54,691 bases of DNA, taken from NCBI GenBank assembly GCA_949878745.1, contig CATLBH010000016.1, positions 1 to 54,691 on the forward strand, given 5' to 3'. How positions within the stretch are numbered: the stretch's first letter is position 1; every line of letters begins with the position of its first letter. The notes under the pieces were generated by a model. It saw nothing but the letters and a program-made list of their open reading frames with translations. It searched no databases and was not told where the DNA came from. This document shows, one piece after another, positions 1-6,990 of the stretch. This DNA comes from an uncultured Ruminiclostridium sp. (lineage in GTDB: Bacteria; Bacillota; Clostridia; Oscillospirales; Ruminococcaceae). The translations under genes and the position numbers were made by a program.

Positions 1-318
1 GGGCGAAGGTTTTTATCGAAGGCCTATTCCTTTATGTGATGTTTTATTTAATGCACGGGCCGTGCAGGGCCGCTCCCGCGGGGGGCTTAAGGTGACACCA
101 AAGGGGGGGAGATGGTGAACAGGCTACGCAGTGTTTACTTTTGGTATAATGAGCGCTTGTTTTTATCCAAAGTATACGGGTTCGGCGTAGCCTGTCCACC
201 ACTCTCCCCCCCTTAGGTTTCACCTTAAGAATCCCTTCCTTACCCCCCTCTGGGCGTTTTATTGTCAATATGGGTTTCTCTCTCATTTAATGCGGTGCCG
301 ATGAGTGCTATTATTGTT
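1..318. repeat. Stem-loop repeat, copy A (inverted relative to 6580-6900)
   Basis: Most of this stretch reappears in inverted orientation around 6580-6900. The core is a long imperfect inverted repeat. Each arm begins CTTAAGGTGA, continues through a G7-run, and ends in ACAGGCT. The arms flank a non-conserved centre. Outside the core, both copies share a flank containing GCACGGGCCGTGC-like sequence and another containing GCACTCATCGGCAC. Open frames across it are by-products of the repeat, so no gene is called. The left end of this copy lies outside the window. Confidence 0.8.
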
Positions 319-721
319 TGTTTTGTTTTGCTCTTAGGCTGTTTCCTTTATATAACCGCTCACATAAAAGCTTTTTCGCCCGCTTAAGCCGATGTCCCAT
401 CGGTTGTTGCCGATGATTGCGCACCCGTGAAAAACTTTGTTTGTGTCTTGCAAGTCATACTCCGCGCCCCATTCGTCAAAACTGCTCCTACACCGATAAT
501 TGCCCAACAGCGGGGGACGCAGCCCAAATTTTCCTGACGGAAAATTTGACGCCGCTTCGCTTCGCTCAGCGTCGGCTCACTCCGCTCCCGCTCCGTTCGC
601 GGCTGCGCCGCCGCCAATCCCACCCCCCAACCCCATAATTTCCCCCCGCCCTTCCTCTCCCCCCTTAAAAATCAGCCTACCCCTTAAAACCTATCTTTCA
701 TATACATTACGCCCTATAAAG
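319..721. other. Gene-free stretch with a G-run cluster on the minus strand
   Basis: No convincing coding region is present; the frames here lack ribosome sites and read as low-complexity Pro/Ser/Arg. Positions 618-664 are C-rich on the plus strand. The minus strand therefore carries six runs of three to six G within about 47 bases, which could fold as a G-quadruplex. The 500-610 part is GC-rich and holds short CGCTTCGCTTCG-type repeats. Confidence 0.5.
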
Positions 722-752
722 TCAAAACCCCCGATTTTCATCGGGGGTTTTG
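722..752. terminator. Rho-independent terminator downstream of the pilin gene
   Basis: Perfect arms CAAAACCCCCGAT and ATCGGGGGTTTTG enclose a TTTC loop. The hairpin carries A/T tracts on both sides, so it can act in either direction. It lies about 90 bases past the stop of the minus-strand pilin gene. Confidence 0.8.
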
Positions 753-841
753 AGTAGGAGAGCATAAACTATTTACTCTAAAGAGCAAAAGTCTATGTGC
801 GAGTTAGTTAGCTCCCTTTAGAGGGAGAAAACCAAAACCTA

Positions 842-1504
842 TTATGACTTGCTGGCAACATTAGCATCAACGGCAGTCTTTACAGGAACAGACACCTCTT
901 TATTAGCAGCATCACGAGTAACATTCTTATATGTACCAGAAACTCCAACAGGTGTTATAGCACCACCGGTTGTTGCAGTCAATTGGAAGAAATCTTTGCC
1001 GTCATTTGGCTGGCCATGCTGAGCATCGGTAGTATGAGCAATCGTACCGGTTTTGATTTCATCAGTGCTGTTTACATAAACAACTCCGGTAACCGCGCCA
1101 TTAGATACACTAATTAAAAATGCACATTTAGCGGGAAGTGTGTTTGAAAGAGTATTTGTTAATTCATTGGCAACTTTAGTTGCAGTATCGTCAGTGGCAG
1201 CTGTAAAGTCACCCGACTCGTTGACACTTCCAACCGATACTTTAAACCCAACAGAATTTTTGCTTCCCGTAATACAGTTATGGGTAACAGGTGTCGTAAT
1301 AGCGGCGTTGGACAACGCGTTATTTGCGTTATTCGAAATTGTTTGTGCAGCGTCTTGAAGTGTGGTATATGCTGCCTGTGAGGTATAGTTACCTACCAAC
1401 GGCACCAACACAGCAGTAAGTATCGCAATAATCGCAATTACTACGATCAGCTCAACAAGAGTAAAGCCCTTTTTCTCTCTGAGCTTTCTGAGTTTGTTTA
1501 ACAT
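842..1504 (-). CDS. Type IV pilin-like protein (prepilin)
   Basis: The 220-residue protein has a short charged leader followed by the class III cleavage site G|FTLVELIVV at about residues 14-15. Glu is at mature position 5, followed by a roughly 20-residue hydrophobic helix (IVVIAIIAILTAVLVPLVG). This is the signature of type IV pilins and pseudopilins cut and N-methylated by PilD/ComC. The rest is a Thr/Ala/Asn-rich globular domain with two Cys (about residues 77 and 127) that could form a disulfide. The start ATG is set by AGGAGG at 1514-1519, nine bases upstream. No pilus assembly ATPase, platform protein or peptidase lies in the window, so it is an orphan pilin here. Upstream are two promoters, a tetranucleotide microsatellite and a terminator-like hairpin, which suggest switchable expression (inference). 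Confidence 0.9.
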   Translation of the reverse strand: MLNKLRKLREKKGFTLVELIVVIAIIAILTAVLVPLVGNYTSQAAYTTLQDAAQTISNNANNALSNAAITTPVTHNCITGSKNSVGFKVSVGSVNESGDFTAATDDTATKVANELTNTLSNTLPAKCAFLISVSNGAVTGVVYVNSTDEIKTGTIAHTTDAQHGQPNDGKDFFQLTATTGGAITPVGVSGTYKNVTRDAANKEVSVPVKTAVDANVASKS

Positions 1505-1587
1505 TTTTCATTTCCTCCTGAAAAATAAATTTTTTACTAAAACCGCTTTTGCGGTGAATAGCCGATGACACACGGAAAATAAAACGC

Positions 1588-1627
1588 AAAAAACCGCTAA
1601 ACCGAACAAATGTTCAGTTTAACGGTT
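1588..1627 (-). terminator. Terminator-like hairpin in the pilin leader
   Basis: On the minus strand, arms AACCG.TAAAC.GAAC and GTTC.GTTTA.CGGTT form a hairpin with a 4-base loop, followed directly by six T. It lies between the pilin promoters and the pilin start, so it would be in the 5' leader and could attenuate transcription. A small second hairpin (ACCGC tttt GCGGT) sits at about 1541-1555. No known riboswitch core was recognised around it. Confidence 0.65.
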
Positions 1628-1660
1628 CTGTATTTTTATGTAAAAAAGGACGCAGTTATG

Positions 1661-1711
<51 letters not shown>

Positions 1712-1713
1712 AA

Positions 1714-1742
1714 ATCGTAACGCAGATTCAGCATTTTGTCAA
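1714..1742 (-). promoter_or_regulatory. Proximal pilin promoter abutting the microsatellite
   Basis: TTGACA (1737-1742) and TACGAT (1714-1719) are separated by 17 bases on the minus strand. The predicted start, about seven bases past the -10, falls inside the ACAG repeat. Confidence 0.6.
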
Positions 1743-1811
1743 GTCCCTTTCGTAAATTTCGGCGTTTCGACGGAAATTTTCTACTTCATATCCGTTTCTG
1801 TCACTACTGTA

Positions 1812-1840
1812 ATTATAGCAGATTAAATGTAAATTGTCAA
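1812..1840 (-). promoter_or_regulatory. Distal pilin promoter, full sigma-A consensus
   Basis: TTGACA (1835-1840), a 17-base spacer and TATAAT (1812-1817) on the minus strand, with an extended -10 TGC before TATAAT. The transcript would cross the microsatellite and then the leader hairpin. Confidence 0.8.
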
Positions 1841-1919
1841 CCGATTTTTATAAAATTGGAATATTTGTACAAATAACGGTGTTGCATTTGGAGCAGTTTT
1901 TCAACCGAAAAAATGAACT

Positions 1920-1943
1920 CCCGCCGAAAGTGATCTCGGCGGG
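1920..1943. terminator. Hairpin downstream of the zincin-like gene
   Basis: Arms CCCGCCGA and TCGGCGGG with an 8-base loop. It lies about 70 bases past the stop of the minus-strand gene at 2010 and upstream of the distal pilin promoter. On the minus strand a T6 run follows after about ten bases, so it is a weak or non-classical terminator. Confidence 0.55.
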
Positions 1944-2009
1944 AATAGGGAGGATTATTATAATGAAACTTTCGGATTTTATTTATTAAATTATCATATT
2001 ATCACGTTT

Positions 2010-2594
2010 TCACGCAACCTCGTCAAAAAGATCGCCTATCTCGCCCGCTTCGTCCTTAATCCCAACATCAAAGCGTTCGTCGCTCTTAGCCTTGGTAACG
2101 GTAACCGTTTCCCCGCCCGCAACATAGGAATCGCCGCATTCGGGACAAATGGCGTGCTTTATCCTTACGCTTTGATAAACCACTTCTTTTCCTTCACGGT
2201 CGGCCTTGGCCTGATTGCGGTTCACATGCTCGTACTCGTGGCCTCTTACCGCCGCTTCCGCCGTTCCGGAAGCGATTTTCGAGGCCGATTTAAAGGAAAC
2301 CCCCGGGTCGTCGGATTCGTCCTGGTACCGGCGGTTCTTACAGGTTTCACACTCGCCGTCCTCTTTCCCTTCCGCCCTCATTTTTGAAAGACGTTTTTCA
2401 AGGTTTTCTATGCGCTTGTCAATATCCTTAAGCTTTTCGTCGGGGATATTTGAAAAGCGCTCCGCCTGCTGCTTATTATACCGTTCCTTTTGGCTTTCAA
2501 GGCGCTTTATGACATTTTCTATATCGCTTTGAGAGCTTTTTTCATTAACTCCGAAAAGATTTCCCGACGCGCCTAAACCGTTTATTGCCGCCAT
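2010..2594 (-). CDS. Putative zincin-like protein with HExxH and CxxC motifs
   Basis: A 194-residue protein without signal peptide. Residues about 20-95 are strongly charged and helical, probably coiled coil. Then come a CxxC (CETC, about 82-85), HEYEH (about 120-124, an HExxH zinc-site pattern), a second CxxC (CPEC, about 150-153) and YVAGGETVTV. The order HExxH then a GGE strand resembles the SprA-related putative metalloprotease family, so a zinc-dependent peptidase-like fold is the best guess. That is similarity by eye only; it could be a non-catalytic zinc protein. The start follows AAAAGGGG with a full consensus promoter upstream. It is transcribed toward the pilin gene but separated from it by a hairpin and promoters. 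Confidence 0.75.
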   Translation of the reverse strand: MAAINGLGASGNLFGVNEKSSQSDIENVIKRLESQKERYNKQQAERFSNIPDEKLKDIDKRIENLEKRLSKMRAEGKEDGECETCKNRRYQDESDDPGVSFKSASKIASGTAEAAVRGHEYEHVNRNQAKADREGKEVVYQSVRIKHAICPECGDSYVAGGETVTVTKAKSDERFDVGIKDEAGEIGDLFDEVA

Positions 2595-2633
2595 AAAAAC
2601 ACCCCTTTTCTGTTTATTAGTCTGTTTAGGTTA

Positions 2634-2662
2634 ATTATAGCATTGAACGGGCGATTTGTCAA
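2634..2662 (-). promoter_or_regulatory. Sigma-A promoter of the zincin-like gene
   Basis: TTGACA (2657-2662), 17-base spacer, extended TGC-TATAAT (2634-2639) on the minus strand, about 45 bases upstream of the start codon. Confidence 0.8.
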
Positions 2663-2742
2663 GATTTTTCCGAATTTTTGCCGATTGCCGCTCGGCTTTT
2701 TTGCAAGAACCGAAAGCTGCTTTCGGAAAATAGCGTTTTCGT

Positions 2743-2931
2743 TTATTTCCCCATTGACTTTTTAAGCCTTCGCAGAATGCACTCAAACTTAATAAAAATA
2801 ACCAGATAAATAACGAACAAAACCGCGAACATCGCGCTTAACAGTCGGGGGATCAACTCTCCGCTTTCCCCGCGTGTAAAAACATCTTCACTATCTGAGG
2901 CATAATGGTACAAAAGAAAATGCAGACCCAA
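2743..2931 (-). CDS. Possible small membrane protein (62 aa), doubtful
   Basis: The frame encodes one clear transmembrane stretch (LLSAMFAVLFVIYLVIFIKF, about residues 30-49) with a basic C-terminal tail, as in many small inner-membrane proteins. The only start in frame is TTG and no good ribosome site precedes it. The 5' side runs directly into the hairpin repeat at 2941, so it may be the 3' remnant of a longer gene cut by that repeat. No family was recognised. Confidence 0.25.
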   Translation of the reverse strand: MGLHFLLYHYASDSEDVFTRGESGELIPRLLSAMFAVLFVIYLVIFIKFECILRRLKKSMGK

Positions 2932-2940
2932 ACGTTAGAA

Positions 2941-3085
2941 GCGGGCGAAGCCGCCGCTTCGGGATAAAAAGAAAAGCTTACGTTAAAAACCCGCCAAATC
3001 TCGTTTTTAAAACGGATTTGGCGGGTTTTATATCGTAAGTTTATTTTTAACTCCGAAGCCCCGCTTCGCGGCTTCTTACGTTTGT
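2941..3085. repeat. Nested hairpin repeat with a strong terminator core
   Basis: Inner arms AAAACCCGCCAAATC (2986-3000) and GATTTGGCGGGTTTT (3015-3029) form a strong terminator-like hairpin. CTTACG/CGTAAG (2977-2982 and 3034-3039) and partial GCTTCGG/CCGAAGC arms extend it outward. The left edge, GCGGGCGAAGCCGCCGCTT, recurs at the left edge of the hairpin at 29168, so the two are related elements. Confidence 0.65.
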
Positions 3086-3159
3086 TTTTACGCGACAAAT
3101 TATCGGATTGTTTTTTGCTCTTAAATAGTGGCAGTGGGGCTTTGCCCCACACCCCACTT

Positions 3160-3187
3160 CCTTTTCGGTGTCCGAAAAGGAAGCGAA
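3160..3187. terminator. Hairpin downstream of nfnB
   Basis: Arms CTTCCTTTTCG and CGAAAAGGAAG around a short GTGTC loop, about 40 bases beyond the nfnB stop. It lacks a long T-tract on the minus strand, so its strength is uncertain. Confidence 0.5.
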
Positions 3188-3223
3188 AAGGACATTATGC
3201 GGCTTCGCCAATTTTTATTTTTT

Positions 3224-4609
3224 TTATTTATTTAAGTATTCGTCTATAGCCTTAGCCGCCTGTTTACCCGCGCCCATAGCCAAAATAACCGTAGCCGCTC
3301 CGGTAACCGCGTCTCCTCCCGCATAAACGCCCTCTCTCGTAGTCTGCATAGTTTCCTCATTAACCACAAGACAGCCTCTGCGATTGGTTTCCAATCCCTC
3401 TGTGGTACTTCTGATAAGAGGATTGGGAGACGTACCTATCGCCATAATTACGGTATCAACTTCCAGCTCGAAGTTACTGCCTTCTTTTACCACAGGTCTC
3501 CTTCTTCCGCTTTCGTCCGGCTCTCCAAGCTCCATTTCAACACATTCCACGGTCTTTACTCTTCCGTTTTCGTCGCCCTTGATCTTAACGGGATTGTTAA
3601 GATTGCGGAAAATAATTCCTTCCTCCATGGCGTGGTGGATTTCTTCCTTACGGGCGGGCATTTCCTCAAGGCCGCGCCTGTAAACGATGTAAACGTTGTC
3701 CGCGCCCAGTCTCTTGGCGCATCTCGCCGCGTCCATGGCCACGTTTCCGCCGCCTACCACCGCTACGGACTTGCTCTTAATAATAGGCGTGTCATATTCG
3801 TCCAGATAGGCTTTCATAAGGTTGGTACGGGTCAGGTACTCGTTGGCGGAATAAACGCCGATAAGATCCTCTCCCTCTATTCCCATAAAAGAGGGGAGCC
3901 CCGCGCCGGAACCGATAAATACCGCCTTGTATCCCATCTCAAAAAGCTCGTCCACGGAAAGGGTCTTTCCGATAATCATATTCGTCTGTATCTCAACGCC
4001 CATATCCTCAAGGTTCTTTACTTCCTTATGCACTATTTCCTTGGGAAGTCTGAACTCGGGGATACCGTAAACCAATACGCCGCCCGCGGTGTGGAAGGCC
4101 TCGAATATCGTCACTTCATATCCCAGCTTCGCCAGGTCGCCCGCGCAGGTCAGCCCCGAAGGGCCCGCGCCTATTACCGCGACTTTTTTACCGTTTGAAG
4201 CGGGCTTATCTGCTTTCGCTTCGCTGTTCTTCATATGCCAGTCGGCGCAGAAGCGTTCCAGCCTTCCGATTGCCACAGGCTCGCCCTTGATTCCTCTTAC
4301 GCACTTTCCTTCGCACTGGCTTTCCTGGGGGCAAACGCGGCCGCATACCGCGGGAAGTCCGTTGGTGGAGGTGATTATCTTATACGCTTCCTCAAACTCG
4401 CCCGCCGCAACCTTTGCCACAAATTCGGGTATGCGTACGTTAACGGGACAGCCGTTTACACAGGGCTTGTTTTTACAGTTAAGGCAGCGTGTGGCTTCTT
4501 CCTTGGCCATTTCCTCGGTATAGCCCTCGGCGACCTCAAGAAAATTCTTGTTTCTTACGTCGGGAGCCTGTTCGGGCATGGGAACCTTTTTCAAACTCAT
4601 ATTAGCCAT
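3224..4609 (-). CDS. nfnB: NfnB-type NADPH-binding subunit / GltD-like flavoprotein
   Basis: The 461-residue protein begins with a GltD-type iron-sulfur domain: CLNC..PC..GCP at about residues 40-55 and CGRVCP...C...CVRG at about 90-108, ligands for two [4Fe-4S] clusters. Two dinucleotide-binding domains follow (GAGPSGLTCAGDLA near 145 and VVGGGNVAMDAARCAKRLG near 285) and an NADPH-type RRG segment. It ends with AIGTSPNPL and the GGDAVTGAATVI flavin motif. Next to nfnA, this is the large subunit of the electron-bifurcating NADH-dependent ferredoxin:NADP+ oxidoreductase, a soluble complex. The ATG at 4609 is chosen over a TTG at 4633 because GGAAAGGA sits at the right distance. Alternative: glutamate synthase small subunit, but no large subunit is nearby. 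Confidence 0.93.
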   Translation of the reverse strand: MANMSLKKVPMPEQAPDVRNKNFLEVAEGYTEEMAKEEATRCLNCKNKPCVNGCPVNVRIPEFVAKVAAGEFEEAYKIITSTNGLPAVCGRVCPQESQCEGKCVRGIKGEPVAIGRLERFCADWHMKNSEAKADKPASNGKKVAVIGAGPSGLTCAGDLAKLGYEVTIFEAFHTAGGVLVYGIPEFRLPKEIVHKEVKNLEDMGVEIQTNMIIGKTLSVDELFEMGYKAVFIGSGAGLPSFMGIEGEDLIGVYSANEYLTRTNLMKAYLDEYDTPIIKSKSVAVVGGGNVAMDAARCAKRLGADNVYIVYRRGLEEMPARKEEIHHAMEEGIIFRNLNNPVKIKGDENGRVKTVECVEMELGEPDESGRRRPVVKEGSNFELEVDTVIMAIGTSPNPLIRSTTEGLETNRRGCLVVNEETMQTTREGVYAGGDAVTGAATVILAMGAGKQAAKAIDEYLNK

Positions 4610-4646
4610 TTTTATCAGTCCTTTCCAATCCAATATCCAATTTTAA

Positions 4647-5480
4647 TCAGACGCCCTTATAAAGACGGCAGTGCGCCTTGTCGTGTGCCTCCGCCTCTCT
4701 GTAAGTGGAATTTCTCTTCATCAGCTCGTCAAAATTAACCAAATGTCCGTCAAAGTCGGGTCCATCCACGCAGGCGAACTTTATCTCTCCCCCCACGTTA
4801 ACGCGGCAGCCGCCGCACATTCCCGATCCGTCTATCATAATGGGGTTAAGGGACACCATGGTCTTTATTCCGTAAGGCTCGGTGGTCTTGCACACGAATT
4901 TCATCATGGGTATGGGGCCAATGGCCAAAACCATATCGTATTCATTGCCCGCGTCGATAAGCTTTTTAAGCTTTTCGGTAACCAAACCCTTTTCACCGTA
5001 GCTTCCGTCGTCGGTGGTGAGGTAGAAGTTGGTGCTTACCGCCTTGAACTCCTCCTCGAGAATAACAATGTCCTTGCTCCTGAATCCCGCGATAACGTCA
5101 ACCTCCGCTCCGCTGTTGAAAAGAGATTTCGCGGAAGGGTAAGCGATGGCGCAGCCCACACCGCCGCCGATAACACAAACCTTTTTATAGCCTTCAAGCT
5201 CGGTAGCTTTGCCTAACGGTCCCGCAAAATCCTTAAGACAGTCGCCTTCCTTTAAGGTGGAAAGAAGCTGTGTGGTGGCTCCCACTATCTGGAAAATAAT
5301 TGTGACGGTGCCCTTTTCCCTGTCGTAATCCGCAACGGTAAGAGGAATCCTCTCGCCGTACTCGTCAACTCTCAGGATAATGAACTGCCCCGCCAGCGCC
5401 TTCTTTGCCACATAAGGCGCATCAATATCCATCAGAACAACGTTTTCGTTAAGCTGACGCCTTTTTAAAATCTTATACAT
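4647..5480 (-). CDS. nfnA: NfnA, ferredoxin-NADP reductase alpha subunit
   Basis: A 277-residue protein of the ferredoxin-reductase / dihydroorotate dehydrogenase electron-transfer subunit type. The N-terminal half is an FAD-binding beta barrel (GQFIILRVDEYGERIPLTV). The middle is an NAD-binding fold (VIGGGVGCAIAYPSAKSL). The C-terminal part has the [2Fe-2S] ligand set D...CGGCRV...CVDGP. It binds NADH and pairs with NfnB, 37 bases downstream in the same operon. Together they couple NADH and reduced ferredoxin to NADP+ reduction, a typical redox-balancing enzyme of fermentative Clostridia. A promoter lies at 5579-5607. Confidence 0.93.
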   Translation of the reverse strand: MYKILKRRQLNENVVLMDIDAPYVAKKALAGQFIILRVDEYGERIPLTVADYDREKGTVTIIFQIVGATTQLLSTLKEGDCLKDFAGPLGKATELEGYKKVCVIGGGVGCAIAYPSAKSLFNSGAEVDVIAGFRSKDIVILEEEFKAVSTNFYLTTDDGSYGEKGLVTEKLKKLIDAGNEYDMVLAIGPIPMMKFVCKTTEPYGIKTMVSLNPIMIDGSGMCGGCRVNVGGEIKFACVDGPDFDGHLVNFDELMKRNSTYREAEAHDKAHCRLYKGV

Positions 5481-5578
5481 TTCGTATATTTCTTCCTTTC
5501 TTTTAATTTATATAAATTATTTTAGGAACAATTTGGAAATCAACAAGGCAAAAAGGCGTTGTTAAATTTCTAACAAGT

Positions 5579-5607
5579 ATTATAGCAGATTAAAGAAAAT
5601 AAATCAA
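5579..5607 (-). promoter_or_regulatory. Promoter of nfnAB
   Basis: TTGATT (5602-5607), 17-base spacer and extended TGC-TATAAT (5579-5584) on the minus strand, about 100 bases ahead of nfnA. The -35 overlaps an arm of the upstream terminator hairpin. Confidence 0.7.
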
Positions 5608-5624
5608 GGCATTTAGCCTTGATT
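5602..5624. terminator. Hairpin between the transporter gene and nfnA
   Basis: Perfect arms AATCAAGGC and GCCTTGATT with a 5-base loop, about 45 bases past the stop of the minus-strand transporter gene. AT-rich sequence follows. Confidence 0.6.
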
Positions 5625-5667
5625 TTCAGAGAAATTTGTGGGAAAAATGTTTTTTAGTGGGCTATTT

Positions 5668-6516
5668 TCACAAAATACCCGCCGCCTGAAATCCCAGAAT
5701 GCCCAGTGCGCACATTACGCTTCCCGCGAGATTGAGTCCCGTGGGACGGGCGCTTTTTCTGAGAAGATCCAGCACAAGTATGACTATAAGTATCATAGGC
5801 TGAATAAAGGCATAATTGGTAAGGCTTTCGGCGGCAACGGCGTTTTCCCCCAGAAGTCCCAAAGCGTTGGGAAGCTTACACAAAACAACAATAAGAACGC
5901 CCTTTTTGCCCTCGGGGCTGCCCGCCGCGATGGATAAAGGCTTGGCCTTCGGTATAAGTATCAACGCCAAAAGGATCAAGGCGAAAAACAGCATAAGAGT
6001 GGAGGATATATACCCCTCGCCCGCCTTTACCACAAAGCCATATCCGAATTTGGCGGCAATATATATTATAAGAGGTATGACTATTCTGGAATAGCTTACC
6101 TTTTGTCTCCCCGATTTGGCGATAAGCACAAGACCGCCCACCGTTATGACAATGCATAATATTTTCAACAGACTTACGCTCTGGCTCTGCATTATTATAT
6201 CCGTGAAATAGGAAAGGAAAAGCGAAATACCCAGCCACGCCTTAAGCTCAAAGGCGGACATCTGTTCGAGTATTTTGGCGCTCATATAAAACTCAAAATA
6301 CTTGCTTGCCGCCATTAGAAGGATAAAGACAAAGGTAAGGGGGGAAAGAGTAAAGGTCATATCGGTGAAAGGCAGCAGAACCGCAAGAAACGGCACCGTG
6401 CCCGCCGCCATAAGAAAGGTAAGCTGAGAGCCGTTGAATTTTGCTTTGCTGACGGCGTATTTGTCGTTCAGGGAGCAGATTGTGTAGAGGGCTACCACTA
6501 TTAACATTGTTAGCAT
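5668..6516 (-). CDS. EamA/DMT-superfamily membrane transporter
   Basis: The 282-residue protein is almost wholly hydrophobic with about ten predicted membrane helices in two halves, the usual size and layout of drug/metabolite transporter (EamA-like) permeases. The cargo cannot be read from sequence. The repeat at 6545-6966 begins under 30 bases upstream of the start, so the promoter must lie inside that repeat or further up in the fucosidase gene. The start ATG at 6516 has only a weak ribosome site; a second ATG at 6507 is possible. A hairpin follows the gene. Confidence 0.85.
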   Translation of the reverse strand: MLTMLIVVALYTICSLNDKYAVSKAKFNGSQLTFLMAAGTVPFLAVLLPFTDMTFTLSPLTFVFILLMAASKYFEFYMSAKILEQMSAFELKAWLGISLFLSYFTDIIMQSQSVSLLKILCIVITVGGLVLIAKSGRQKVSYSRIVIPLIIYIAAKFGYGFVVKAGEGYISSTLMLFFALILLALILIPKAKPLSIAAGSPEGKKGVLIVVLCKLPNALGLLGENAVAAESLTNYAFIQPMILIVILVLDLLRKSARPTGLNLAGSVMCALGILGFQAAGIL

Positions 6517-6544
6517 ATTATCACGCTGCTTTCTTATTCATTTA

Positions 6545-6966
6545 AGGGGCTGTAAAATAACTAAAAACTTTGGAGTTACCCAAACATACGATAATAGCAC
6601 TCATCGGCACAACATATTATTCGAGAAAAAGGCCGATTGACAACAAAACGCCCAGAGGGGGGTAAGGAAGGGATTCTTAAGGTGAAACCTAAGGGGGGGA
6701 GAGTGGGGGACAGGCTTCGCCGACTAAGTAGTTTTACGATAAAAACGTAAGCTTTTTAATTAAAACCAACACTGCGAAGCCTGTTCACCATCTCCCCCCT
6801 TTGGTGTCACCTTAAGCCCCCCGCGGGAGCGGTCCTGCACGGCCCGTGCATTAAATAAAGCATTACATAAAGAAACCGACTTTCGATAAAAACCTTTCTC
6901 CTCCTGCGACAAGCAGTTTTAAAGTTAGCCCCACCCTACAGGTAAGGACTTATTTTACAGCACCTC
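6545..6966. repeat. MITE-like element, copy B of the 1-318 stem-loop repeat
   Basis: The outer ends match as inverted repeats: GGGGCTGTAAAATAA at 6546-6560 and TTATTTTACAGC at 6950-6961. Inside is the same long imperfect inverted repeat seen at 1-318 (arms from CTTAAGGTGA through the G-run to ACAGGCT, about 6678-6818). It encodes no protein and sits between the fucosidase stop and the transporter start. Confidence 0.8.
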
Positions 6967-6990
6967 AAAGAAATGTTATAATTAAAATAA

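Noticed and set aside
44-286. 80-residue frame in the first repeat
   Set aside because: It lies wholly in the inverted-repeat element and is not preserved in the second copy.
1963-1989. Eight-codon plus-strand ORF with a good AGGGAGG site
   Set aside because: Too short to support and no promoter or partner gene is seen.
2853-3152. 99-residue minus-strand frame
   Set aside because: It reads through the nested hairpin repeat, so it is an artefact of that repeat.
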